From IMG/VR virus record IMGVR_UViG_3300022074_000015, positions 1 through 64,000 of that record: DNA of 64,000 nt; one strand, written 5' to 3'. Below, one piece after another: positions 50,349 to 57,068 of the stretch. The translations under genes and the position numbers were made by a program. The stretch is from a virus. Position 1 is the stretch's first letter; the number at the start of each line of letters is the position of its first letter. The notes under the pieces are model-generated. The model saw nothing but the letters and a program-made list of their open reading frames with translations. It was not told where the DNA came from and made no database searches.

Positions 50349-52897
50349 TGGGCGTTCCATCTACTCGTACACCTGTAAGAATTGCTAGGGGTACATACGC
50401 AAACTTAAACACAGTTGATGCACTTGCTGCTCTGCAAGAAGGCGAGATATGCTTTGCAACTGACCAGGATCGACTTTATGTCAAAGAGGGATCTGGACTT
50501 ACTAGCATCTCTGCATCTTCTACAGCTTCACCAACACCTTCTAACATCACTGCATCCCCTGCTTTTGTTAGTGGTACTGGTACTCAAGCTGATCCATTTG
50601 TGGTTACTAGCACTGCTGTCCCTTTTAGTGGTGGTACTACTGAAAGTGCTCAAGAAATTACACTGACTGGCACTGCTGGTGACTTTGTTATCTTTACTGA
50701 CAACAGTGTTTCTGCATCTGGCAATCGTTTTTCTGGACAGGTTGTCGGTAACGTAGATAGCGGTGGTACTTTTAAGTTCAAACTTAAGTACGAAGATACA
50801 CCAGGCACTACTGTTAATAATACTACTTACAACGGGTTAGTACAAATTGGTACTGCTCACTTCTCATTTACTGTTGTTCAGTCAAATCTGACCGCACTAT
50901 CTCAATCATCTGCTTCTTCTATTGCTGGAACTGGTGGTGTTGGCAACGTTTTGACTTGCACTCCAGGCACTGCAACTGGTGGCACTGGTACAATTACTTA
51001 TGCTACTAGATGGCAAAGATCTTTTACTGGTATTGATGGATTCTTTGATATTAACGGTGCTACTGGTAACACATATACTCAAACAAACAGTGACGCAGGT
51101 TATTACGTCCGTGCTGTTACAACTGCAACAGATGCGTCGCCTTCTGGTCAAGGTGGTCCTTTGACTTTAGAGCTTCCTAGTGGTGTGTCTGCTCAGGTCC
51201 CTACTGGCGCTGCTCCTGTTATTAATAACCTTGTTCTCTCTGAAGATGATACAACTGGTGCCCGTTTTACCAGTAAAGTCTTTTCGGCTGACTTTACTAT
51301 GGGTAACGACGGCACACCTACAAGCCAAAAGTCTGTTAAAGGGACAGTTACTGCTAACTTTGAAAACTTCCCATCAACTGACTCCGTAAGTAGTACATCT
51401 AATAATATACAATATGACCTTTTAGCAAGTAGCAGACAGTACGGAGGTGCTCATACACTATCGTCAACATGGTATTCACCACTAGGTATTCTATTACAAG
51501 ACCTTGGCACATCCCTGAAGGTTGCTTTTTTCCATGCTACCGGTAGTGGTTCTAGTAATAATATTTTTGAAAAGGAGGTGAATCTTCTAAACGCTAATCT
51601 TACACAAGTTGACCAAGTTAATTGGTCTTATTCTGGTGAAGCACGATGGCCTGGAACTTTTACTGCAGGCGTAGACCCTGATGGCCGTCAATATATTAAT
51701 TGGCCTCATCATAACAACAACAATTACGGCACAACATTCTATTGGGGTGATTCAAATAACCCTAGATACAACCAAAGAGCCTTTGAGTTTACTACTTCAA
51801 ATGGCACCCATTTTTATATGCCTACAGGTGGTAATTCAAATCGTTTGTACCGTCGTAAGTCAAGCGAGTCTTCGTATTCTTACAAATATACGTTTACAAG
51901 TTCTGGTGACAAATATTACACCGTTGCCTGTGAGTTTAATGGAGATTTGTTCCTAATTTGGTATGATAGTAGTTACAACTACGTTCGTTGGGACACAATA
52001 TCTACAACCAGTTCAAGCTTTTCTGGGCAAATTAATGGGAGTAATTATTCGCCAGGTAGCCTCTTTTCAACGCCACAGCACGTATTTGTACATAAAAACA
52101 CCCTTTTTATAGCAGCGGATAGTCAGCTCTTTAAACTCAACAACAATACATGGACTCAACTTACAAGCTCTAACTTCTCTGGAAACAGTGTTTATGGTAC
52201 ATTTAGCGATGATACTTATATTTACGCCCAATCTAAATCTGGTAATTCTACACAATGGTGGAGAAGTAACAATTTAGGAGTTACTTGGGTAGCAGATTTT
52301 TCCGGTAATTATTACGGTCCTAGTGCGTACTCTAAACAGGGCGGCCAGGAAGGATTAGGTGGTGTTCGTCTAAGAGCTTTTGGATGGGATTTTTACCAGA
52401 GTCACTATAATTCTAATTGGGGTTATGCGTTCCATTATAGACAATTTAACCAAGTTGTTGTCACATTTGCCAGCAATAGCCAGTTATCGAGTATAAATAT
52501 TGGTGACTTCATGCGTGTAAGTGGTGAAACTGATCGTAGAGAATACGCTTATGTTGCTGGTGTGAATGCTTCTTCTAACCAGCTAACTTTAAATATGAAC
52601 ACGAATCCAACAGCTGGGCAGACAATGGAAACCCTTGCTTCGACTGGATCTTCTAGTGCTACTAAGTATTTGGTTATCAACTCTACAGGAAATGTCACAG
52701 GATATCAAGGTTCTGATCCAGGTTTTGTTGAAATCAGCCCCGGCACAGCAATTGACCTTACTTTCCCAGCTACATTCCCATCAGGAAATGCTCCTGACGA
52801 CGAATTTGCTGCAGGCACTGTAATGCAAGTAACGGGTAAGGCTACTAATGCTTCTGCGTCAGATACCTTCAATAGCAACCAAGTAACACCTTCCTAA
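50348..52897 (+). CDS. large adhesin-like protein unlike the other fibres
   Basis: An 849-residue protein. The N-terminal segment (PVRIARGTYANLN, LQEGEICFATDQDRLYVKEGSGL) resembles the attachment start of phage receptor-binding proteins of the Mtd type. Residues 60-190 form one or two beta-sandwich domains (SGTGTQADPFVVTSTAVPFSGG, VSASGNRFSGQVVGN). Residues about 190-275 resemble an Ig-like domain (VLTCTPGTATGGTGTITYATRWQRS, SDAGYYVRAVTTATDA). Residues 300-760 contain W/Y-rich repeats (YYTVACEFNGDLFLIWYDSS, HVFVHKNTLFIAADSQLFKLNNNTW), suggestive of a beta-propeller. It lacks every shaft module shared by its neighbours. Translation is coupled to 48957 and the chaperone-like gene 52899 follows by one base. 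A tip adhesin is the likely role. Confidence 0.7.
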   Translation: MGVPSTRTPVRIARGTYANLNTVDALAALQEGEICFATDQDRLYVKEGSGLTSISASSTASPTPSNITASPAFVSGTGTQADPFVVTSTAVPFSGGTTESAQEITLTGTAGDFVIFTDNSVSASGNRFSGQVVGNVDSGGTFKFKLKYEDTPGTTVNNTTYNGLVQIGTAHFSFTVVQSNLTALSQSSASSIAGTGGVGNVLTCTPGTATGGTGTITYATRWQRSFTGIDGFFDINGATGNTYTQTNSDAGYYVRAVTTATDASPSGQGGPLTLELPSGVSAQVPTGAAPVINNLVLSEDDTTGARFTSKVFSADFTMGNDGTPTSQKSVKGTVTANFENFPSTDSVSSTSNNIQYDLLASSRQYGGAHTLSSTWYSPLGILLQDLGTSLKVAFFHATGSGSSNNIFEKEVNLLNANLTQVDQVNWSYSGEARWPGTFTAGVDPDGRQYINWPHHNNNNYGTTFYWGDSNNPRYNQRAFEFTTSNGTHFYMPTGGNSNRLYRRKSSESSYSYKYTFTSSGDKYYTVACEFNGDLFLIWYDSSYNYVRWDTISTTSSSFSGQINGSNYSPGSLFSTPQHVFVHKNTLFIAADSQLFKLNNNTWTQLTSSNFSGNSVYGTFSDDTYIYAQSKSGNSTQWWRSNNLGVTWVADFSGNYYGPSAYSKQGGQEGLGGVRLRAFGWDFYQSHYNSNWGYAFHYRQFNQVVVTFASNSQLSSINIGDFMRVSGETDRREYAYVAGVNASSNQLTLNMNTNPTAGQTMETLASTGSSSATKYLVINSTGNVTGYQGSDPGFVEISPGTAIDLTFPATFPSGNAPDDEFAAGTVMQVTGKATNASASDTFNSNQVTPS

Positions 52898-52898
52898 T

Positions 52899-53198
52899 AT
52901 GGCATTTACTAACTACGAAGATTTTCTTGCTGCCAAGAAAAAAATGGATACTTACGAGATCCGTGTTGCTGATAATAGCTTGACAGTTGATCAGGCTTAT
53001 GACAAACTTATAGCAATAGATGTTCGTAAAGAGAGAGACGCAAAACTTGCCGCATCTGATTGGACACAAATGGCAGATAGTCCTTTAGCAGCAGACAAAA
53101 AAACTGAATGGGCGGCGTACAGAACAAGTCTTCGAGATCTTCCCTCTGCTACTGGATTCCCGCACACACATTCCTGGCCTACAGAACCAAGCACTTAA
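52899..53198 (+). CDS. tail-fibre assembly chaperone-like protein
   Basis: A 99-residue protein. The C-terminal half RDAKLAASDWTQMADSPL, then KTEWAAYRTSLRDLP, matches the short chaperone-like domain (PF16778 type) that accompanies phage tail fibres and is often fused to or encoded just after them. The N-terminal half is helical (FTNYEDFLAAKKKMDTYEIRV). It starts one base after the 849-residue adhesin, so it probably assists that protein. It is the last gene of the virion locus. Confidence 0.78.
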   Translation: MAFTNYEDFLAAKKKMDTYEIRVADNSLTVDQAYDKLIAIDVRKERDAKLAASDWTQMADSPLAADKKTEWAAYRTSLRDLPSATGFPHTHSWPTEPST

Positions 53199-53208
53199 TA
53201 GATATCTG

Positions 53209-53217
53209 TGCTATAAT
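53209..53217 (+). promoter_or_regulatory. extended -10 promoter (TGCTATAAT)
   Basis: TG-C-TATAAT, an extended -10 element with no clear -35, 23 bases before the glutaredoxin ATG. A 15-base stretch around it (53207-53221) recurs exactly at 56700-56714. Confidence 0.6.
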
Positions 53218-53239
53218 ATCTGAGTGCGACTAATTCAAT

Positions 53240-53476
53240 ATGAAATTTTTAGTATATTCAAAAGATGGTTGTCCATATTGCTATAAGGTGACCCAGGTGT
53301 TACAATTAACCGGTGAAAAGTATGTCGAGTATAAACTTGGCAGAGATTTTGCTAAGGAAGAATTTTATGAACTGTTTGGAGAAGGTTCAACATTTCCACA
53401 GATTCTTTGTGATGATAAAAAATTAGGAGGATGCGTTGACACCATTCAGTTTCTCAGAGAAAAAAAAGTTATCTGA
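53240..53476 (+). CDS. glutaredoxin
   Basis: A 78-residue glutaredoxin that reduces disulfides using glutathione and can supply electrons to ribonucleotide reductase. The active site is Cys11-Pro-Tyr-Cys14. The cis-proline element TFPQI and the GG-C-DT glutathione-binding turn are present. Length and fold elements match phage glutaredoxins such as T4 nrdC. It follows an extended -10 promoter, so it is probably made early or in mid-infection. It fits the nucleotide-synthesis theme with thyX further on. Confidence 0.92.
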   Translation: MKFLVYSKDGCPYCYKVTQVLQLTGEKYVEYKLGRDFAKEEFYELFGEGSTFPQILCDDKKLGGCVDTIQFLREKKVI

Positions 53477-53657
53477 TCGGGGCATAAATAAAATCAGTAA
53501 CCGTGAAGTAAATCGCGGAGTTGATCTTATACTTAATGGAGGAAAGAAGAAGCAATCTAAACCATTCCACATAATCTTTGAAAAGATGGTTTGCTTCTTT
53601 AAAAGGGAAGTAACTATCTACTTTGAGTTTTCCTTAGAGACTAGGAAAAAAAGTTAG
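53436..53657 (+). CDS. small basic protein, uncertain start
   Basis: An open frame of 73 residues. It starts at TTG 53436 inside the glutaredoxin gene, but in-frame ATG or GTG starts are absent before the well-conserved-looking part (SDRGINKISNREVNRGVDLILNGGKKKQ), so the true start is uncertain. The second half is basic and aromatic (FHIIFEKMVCFFKREVTIYFEFSL). It could instead be non-coding. A CATAAATA late-type motif lies inside it (53483-53490). Kept because the frame is long for its overlap and its composition is protein-like. Confidence 0.4.
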   Translation: MTPFSFSEKKKLSDRGINKISNREVNRGVDLILNGGKKKQSKPFHIIFEKMVCFFKREVTIYFEFSLETRKKS

Positions 53658-53675
53658 TTCCCAGAGGTAAGAACA

Positions 53676-53906
53676 ATGTTAGCAGTAAGTTTAGTCTTCG
53701 GTTCATTTTTGACGATTCTGTTTCTTGTAGTGGGATTGATAGGAGGTTGGACTGCTAGAGAGTATATGATGAACTATCGGGAAGTACCCAGACCTCACCC
53801 CGAGATGTTTGATAATCAGGGTAACCTGATTCCTGATGAGGTTATTGCATTTAATTTTGAAAACTATTATGACGACAGCGAAGAAAGCGACGACAACGAG
53901 AGCTAA
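53676..53906 (+). CDS. small membrane-anchored protein
   Basis: A 76-residue protein with one hydrophobic N-terminal segment (residues 2-25, LAVSLVFGSFLTILFLVVGLIGG), then a soluble acidic tail (REVPRPHPEMFDNQGNLIPDEVIAFNFENYYDDSEESDDNES). An AGAGGT ribosome-binding site precedes the ATG. It overlaps the next gene by 38 bases. Such an anchor plus cytoplasmic tail would place it in the cell or thylakoid membrane. No family recognised. Confidence 0.68.
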   Translation: MLAVSLVFGSFLTILFLVVGLIGGWTAREYMMNYREVPRPHPEMFDNQGNLIPDEVIAFNFENYYDDSEESDDNES

Positions 53907-54483
53907 AAAACCTACCACTACCCGTAAGAAAGCAGTACCTGCTTCACCTATTCCAGATCTACCCAGAAATCCATTTATTTACGAGGTTCTGGATGTAATT
54001 TCAAAGCAACGTAGTAAGGTGAAAAAGATTGAGGCACTCAAAAAGTATGAAGCACCAGTTCTGAAAGCACTATTCATCTGGAATTTTGATGAAAGTATAA
54101 TTTCGGCACTTCCTGAGGGTGATGTTCCATATGCGGCACTTGATAAAGAAAGTGGATTTGGTGGAACTCTATCAGAAAAGATCGCTGATGCAGTCAATAA
54201 AATGGAAGAATTAGATACTCGATCTCTTGGTGCTAATGATCAGGGGAAGACCACCATTCGTGCTGAGTATAAGAAATTTTATAACTTTATCAAAGGTGGT
54301 AATGATTCTCTAAGCATGTTGCGTAGAGAGACCATGTTTATTAATGTTCTTTCTGGACTTCATCCTCTTGAAGCAGAAATTCTTTGCCTCTGTAAGGATA
54401 AGAAGTTAGATACAAAATACAGTCTCACAAAAGAGATTGTTGCTGAAGCATACACTGACATCAACTGGGGAGGACGTTCCTAA
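53869..54483 (+). CDS. conserved-type cyanophage protein, function unknown
   Basis: A 204-residue protein. I chose ATG 53869 (MTTAKKATTTRAKKP), which gives a basic, Thr/Lys-rich, probably disordered N-terminus, rather than an upstream ATG inside the previous gene. The rest is helical (NPFIYEVLDVISKQRSKVKKIEALKKYEAPVL, RAEYKKFYNFIKGG, SMLRRETMFINVLSGLHPLEAEILCLCKDKKL). I associate this pattern with a protein regularly seen in T4-like cyanophages, possibly DUF6433, but am not sure of the number. The basic tail suggests nucleic-acid contact; this is a guess. Confidence 0.72.
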   Translation: MTTAKKATTTRAKKPTTTRKKAVPASPIPDLPRNPFIYEVLDVISKQRSKVKKIEALKKYEAPVLKALFIWNFDESIISALPEGDVPYAALDKESGFGGTLSEKIADAVNKMEELDTRSLGANDQGKTTIRAEYKKFYNFIKGGNDSLSMLRRETMFINVLSGLHPLEAEILCLCKDKKLDTKYSLTKEIVAEAYTDINWGGRS

Positions 54484-54487
54484 GATT

Positions 54488-54742
54488 ATGAAAATTATCC
54501 ATGAAAATTGTGATCAAGAATTGGCAAACGATAAGACACTGCCAAACAATGCATTTATAATTGAATATAAAGTTGATGACGTATCCTACTATGACATTGT
54601 TGTAGCAGCAAAGCAGTCAGAAATATTCGACCACTATTATGATAAGTATAAGAGTGGTTTCATTACCATGAAGCAAGCAGAAGGTAGAATTAGTCCTAAA
54701 CTTTGGGGCAACGAGCCTCCAAAAAGCAAAAAGAAAAAATGA
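54488..54742 (+). CDS. small unknown protein
   Basis: An 84-residue protein from ATG 54488 (MKIIHENCDQELANDKTLP), chosen because it begins just after the previous stop. Central beta strands (AFIIEYKVDDVSYYDIVVA), then a helix (QSEIFDHYYDKYKSG) and a Lys-rich tail (KSKKKK). Its stop overlaps the ATG of the next gene. No family recognised. Confidence 0.65.
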   Translation: MKIIHENCDQELANDKTLPNNAFIIEYKVDDVSYYDIVVAAKQSEIFDHYYDKYKSGFITMKQAEGRISPKLWGNEPPKSKKKK

Positions 54743-55278
54743 TTGATGTAATATCCATCAAAGATTTCTACCATCCTGATAAAGACCAGAAAGAATCAGT
54801 AATTAGTGTCTTAGAACAGAATCGTAAATATGCTAATTATGATTTAGGATTTAATTTTCCTATTATAGATACCAAAGATTTATTTTTTGCCAACTTATAT
54901 GATCAATTTTTTCTAAAATGTCAGTCTATTTTTGGTAATTTTAAATTATCACTTAGAAATAGTAGAACATGTTATTGTTACCTTGATCGAAAAAAGTATT
55001 ATTTACCATCAGTATACCATAATCATATTTCAACCTCTACGATTAACGGAGTTTACTACTTAGATGTAGGTGAGGGTGATGGTATTTCTTTCATAGATGA
55101 TGAATATGATAAAGAAGAAGTTTATAATGTATCCACAGGTGAATTATTAATCTTTGCGAATCATTTGGTTCATAAACCAAATAGACCAACTCACGACGGA
55201 ATTAGATACTCATTGAACATGGAAATAAAGACTGATGAGTCTGCGGAAGAAATTTTTAGTAGGGATAGGTCTATATAA
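54739..55278 (+). CDS. 2OG-Fe(II) oxygenase-like protein
   Basis: A 179-residue protein from ATG 54739, which overlaps the previous stop (ATGA). Its second half resembles the TIGR02466-like oxygenases: SVYHNHISTSTINGVYYL, then GELLIFANHLVHKPNRPTHDGIRYSLNMEI. The His residues of HNH-IS and NHLVH plus the Arg of GIRYSLNM are candidate iron and 2-oxoglutarate contacts. The order of elements is the same as in the 46611 protein. It is AT-rich and followed by a non-coding stretch with hairpins. Activity and substrate unknown. Confidence 0.68.
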   Translation: MIDVISIKDFYHPDKDQKESVISVLEQNRKYANYDLGFNFPIIDTKDLFFANLYDQFFLKCQSIFGNFKLSLRNSRTCYCYLDRKKYYLPSVYHNHISTSTINGVYYLDVGEGDGISFIDDEYDKEEVYNVSTGELLIFANHLVHKPNRPTHDGIRYSLNMEIKTDESAEEIFSRDRSI

Positions 55279-55389
55279 CCATCTCAAATCAAAATTGAGA
55301 AGTAATTTCCAAAATCGGCGGAAAAAAAATCGCCAAAATTTTTTGATTTCTAAGATTTTATAAAATTGTAACACAAGTTACATAACTAC
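55279..55389 (+). other. AT-rich non-coding region with two hairpins
   Basis: Holds a 6-bp inverted repeat TCTCAA/TTGAGA (55282-55287 and 55295-55300) and a GGCG/CGCC hairpin (55317-55334) with an A-rich loop followed by A4-T6. Together they could end transcription of the oxygenase gene. No ORF of note. Confidence 0.45.
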
Positions 55390-55418
55390 TTGACTACATA
55401 GAGTATAGGAGTTATACT
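55390..55418 (+). promoter_or_regulatory. host sigma70-type promoter
   Basis: TTGACT (55390-55395), a 17-base spacer, and TATACT (55413-55418), one mismatch from consensus in each box, 20 bases before the ATG at 55438. It would drive the run of small genes up to the terminator at 56341. Confidence 0.78.
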
Positions 55419-55437
55419 ACTCTAGTACGTTCATCCC

Positions 55438-55638
55438 ATGCTCAGCATACTGCTGGCATTAACCCTTGCCCATCATAATGATGCGTCACCTTACGGGTGG
55501 CACATAAGTTGTGAAAGGTTTCTACAGAGAAGAATTGAAATCCTTATGGATGACAATTTTGATCGAAGAACTAAGTATAACTTAATAAGTTATCTTAGAT
55601 CGAAGTTAGAAGGTCAATGCAATCAGACGCTGACATAG
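55438..55638 (+). CDS. small secreted or membrane-inserted protein
   Basis: A 66-residue protein. Its start (MLSILLALTLAHHNDASP) looks like a short signal peptide with a possible cut after about residue 16. The rest is helical and charged (WHISCERFLQRRIEILMDDN, YNLISYLRSKLEGQCNQTLT) with two Cys. It lies directly after the promoter at 55390. The 13 bases CGTTCATCCCATG that include its start are repeated exactly at the start of the next gene. Function unknown. Confidence 0.68.
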   Translation: MLSILLALTLAHHNDASPYGWHISCERFLQRRIEILMDDNFDRRTKYNLISYLRSKLEGQCNQTLT

Positions 55639-55673
55639 GACGCAAGTAAGTCGCGGAACGGAGCGTTCATCCC

Positions 55674-55835
55674 ATGTTTGAATTTTTACTTTACTCTGGT
55701 ATTCACTGCACCGATGCTAAGGATATGATCCGACGTATTAATGCGAATAAAAGTGTAGATGTTATTATCAGAACTGAGGTGATTGAGACCATAAAGGGAT
55801 CAACACCTGAGTGTAAATGGGACGCAAACGACTGA
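55674..55835 (+). CDS. small unknown protein, 53 residues
   Basis: Read directly from the bases: MFEFLLYSGIHCTDAKDMI, a helical middle rich in Ile, Val and Arg, and the end TPECKWDAND. Its ATG lies in the repeated CGTTCATCCCATG start region (55664-55676). It has two Cys and no membrane segment. It lies 35 bases after the previous stop in the same operon. No family recognised, but its compact form and shared start region make it likely real. Confidence 0.62.
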   Translation: MFEFLLYSGIHCTDAKDMIRRINANKSVDVIIRTEVIETIKGSTPECKWDAND

Positions 55836-55904
55836 AGGAACGGGAAACTCGGATCACCCGAAAGGGTTAAAGGAGAAAAATCACCCAACTTCAGGAGTAA
55901 ACAA

Positions 55905-56072
55905 ATGAACACACTCACTCTCATCAAAAAGCAAATCGATAAGCAGTCTGCCCTGCGCGATGCACAACTTACTCACACTGCATATCGTGGTGTTAAGTAT
56001 AATGCTAATCGTGTAGAGTCCAAAGAGACTCACGGCACCTTCTGCTATCGTGGTCGTACTTACACCAAATGA
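55905..56072 (+). CDS. DUF4278-like small protein
   Basis: Read directly from the bases: a 55-residue protein with two YRG elements, TAYRGVKYNA and FCYRGRTYTK. The repeated YRG-x-x-Y is typical of DUF4278, a family of small cyanobacterial and cyanophage proteins of unknown role. The N-terminal half is a charged helix (TLIKKQIDKQSALRDAQL). A TCAGGAG ribosome-binding site precedes the ATG. A second protein with one such element is encoded at 56186. Confidence 0.68.
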   Translation: MNTLTLIKKQIDKQSALRDAQLTHTAYRGVKYNANRVESKETHGTFCYRGRTYTK

Positions 56073-56079
56073 GGCAATC

Positions 56080-56175
56080 ATGGAAGCACTACAAATCACA
56101 AGTGTAATCACATTGGCATGTATTGCTGGAATGTCTTTAATCTATGGTGAAATCCTTCTACTACAAAAAGGTTGA
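56080..56175 (+). CDS. 31-residue single-span membrane peptide
   Basis: Read directly from the bases: MEALQITSVITLACIAGMS, then LIYGEILLLQKG. Nearly the whole peptide is one hydrophobic span. ATG 56080 is 7 bases after the DUF4278-like stop, in the same operon. Very short, so confidence is limited; single-span peptides of this size exist in photosystems, but no match to a known subunit is apparent. Confidence 0.45.
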   Translation: MEALQITSVITLACIAGMSLIYGEILLLQKG

Positions 56176-56185
56176 GGGATATTAA

Positions 56186-56350
56186 ATGCTGAAGATCAAA
56201 CTTTATTATGATCTTCCAGAATACGATCCAGAGATTCACGAGCCTGATAGGGTCTTTAGACTACTAACATATCGTGGAGTGACATATGCTAAATGGGTTT
56301 TTCTTAAATCCAGAGGCATTCAAAATTGGAAAGTTTTCAAGAGAGGTTAA
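56186..56350 (+). CDS. small protein with one DUF4278-like element
   Basis: Read directly from the bases: a 54-residue protein beginning MLKIKLYYDLPEYDPEIHE and containing LLTYRGVTYAKW, the same YRG-x-x-Y element as the protein at 55905. The basic C-terminus (VFLKSRGIQNWKVFKRG) runs into a strong terminator whose stem contains the stop codon. Last gene of the operon that starts at 55438. Function unknown. Confidence 0.6.
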   Translation: MLKIKLYYDLPEYDPEIHEPDRVFRLLTYRGVTYAKWVFLKSRGIQNWKVFKRG

Positions 56351-56369
56351 GAAACCTCTCTTTTTTTTG
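56341..56369 (+). terminator. strong intrinsic terminator
   Basis: A perfect 8-bp stem GAGAGGTT/AACCTCTC with a 4-base loop followed by eight T. The stop codon TAA (56348-56350) lies within it. Confidence 0.9.
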
Positions 56370-56403
56370 TCTTTATGTAACAACTATACAAATGTTAGTG
56401 AAT

Positions 56404-56422
56404 TAACACAAACAGTGTTAAA
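56404..56422. repeat. 7-bp inverted repeat, possible operator
   Basis: TTAACAC-AAACA-GTGTTAA: perfect arms around a 5-base centre, in the non-coding gap before the gene at 56507. It is not followed by a T-run, so it is not a typical terminator. Confidence 0.45.
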
Positions 56423-56506
56423 TATTACAGAATTAAGGAATTCGCTTATGTTTTGAAATTTCTGCCATATTATATTTACATTATTTCAAAAATGCGTGGA
56501 GGTTTG

Positions 56507-56683
56507 ATGCACAATCTTATTTCTCGCAATCAATTAGCAGAATGGATTCATTTTGAGAACACGATAGACCGATGTAATGACGAATTAGATCTGGTAAACG
56601 ACTATTTTGACTGCTTAATTGAATGCGATGAAGACCAGTCTACATGTAAGCGAATCTGCAGAATTCTTTTAGATGAGGGTTGA
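56507..56683 (+). CDS. small acidic Cys-rich protein
   Basis: A 58-residue protein. I chose ATG 56507 (MHNLISRNQLAEW) because a GGAGG site stands 5 bases before it; an upstream TTG would add an AT-rich hydrophobic stretch of 18 residues. The sequence is helical and acidic with four Cys in CNDELDLVNDYFDCLIECDED, then CKRICRILL. Spaced Cys in helices could form disulfides or bind a metal. Its stop codon lies in the terminator stem that follows. Function unknown. Confidence 0.62.
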   Translation: MHNLISRNQLAEWIHFENTIDRCNDELDLVNDYFDCLIECDEDQSTCKRICRILLDEG

Positions 56684-56698
56684 TCACCCTCTTTTTTT
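56675..56698 (+). terminator. intrinsic terminator
   Basis: Stem GAGGGT/ACCCTC with the loop TGATC, then seven T. It overlaps the stop of the 56507 gene. Confidence 0.88.
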
Positions 56699-56701
56699 AT
56701 G

Positions 56702-56710
56702 TGCTATAAT
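56702..56710 (+). promoter_or_regulatory. extended -10 promoter (TGCTATAAT)
   Basis: TG-C-TATAAT directly after the terminator, 22 bases before the ATG at 56732. The 15-base context is identical to that at 53207-53221. Confidence 0.62.
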
Positions 56711-56731
56711 ATCTTCAGTGTATACACTATT

Positions 56732-56914
56732 ATGGACAAAGAACGATTAAAACTCATCGTCCGTAACTTAGAACTTTTGGTTGATGGGTTGAAAGCAGAG
56801 GTGTATTCGGATCCAAGTGCTTATATAGATAAGCGCGATAATTTCGACGATCCTCCACATCATTACAGCGATTACGACGAGGTGTTTAACGATGACGATG
56901 GGTATCCCGACTGA
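56732..56914 (+). CDS. small acidic protein
   Basis: A 60-residue protein from ATG 56732 (MDKERLKLIVRNLELLVDGLKAEVYSD), chosen because it follows the extended -10 promoter at a normal distance. The first half is an amphipathic helix; the second half is strongly acidic (FDDPPHHYSDYDEVFNDDDGYPD). It overlaps the next small gene by 17 bases. No domain recognised. Confidence 0.66.
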   Translation: MDKERLKLIVRNLELLVDGLKAEVYSDPSAYIDKRDNFDDPPHHYSDYDEVFNDDDGYPD

Positions 56915-57068
56915 CAGGGCTAGAAAATATATGAAATTGCTTCGCAGATTAGTGAAGCAAGAACATCTCTACACAGAAGAAAAACTTATAGAGATGAAGA
57001 AACAATTGCGAGTTCTAGAAAAAGAACTTGCTATACTGGAGAAAAAAGTATCTAAGGGATTTAAATGA
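56898..57068 (+). CDS. small coiled-coil protein
   Basis: Read directly from the bases: a 56-residue protein MGIPTDRARKYMKLLRRLV, then a Lys/Glu/Leu heptad-like stretch (EEKLIEMKKQLRVLEKELA, ILEKKVSKGFK). It is almost certainly one long coiled coil. The ATG lies inside the previous gene, and its stop overlaps the thyX start (ATGA), so it appears translationally coupled to both. Function unknown. Confidence 0.65.
   Translation: MGIPTDRARKYMKLLRRLVKQEHLYTEEKLIEMKKQLRVLEKELAILEKKVSKGFK
57029..57037 (+). promoter_or_regulatory. candidate extended -10 promoter (TGCTATACT)
   Basis: TG-C-TATACT inside the coiled-coil gene, 27 bases before the thyX ATG. The ten bases TTGCTATACT are identical to those of the gp32 promoter. 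No good -35 is seen. Confidence 0.4.

Noticed and set aside
50348-52897. Diversity-generating retroelement target, because of the Mtd-like start
   Set aside because: No reverse transcriptase, template repeat or accessory gene is visible in the window, and no variable repeat was found at the gene's end.
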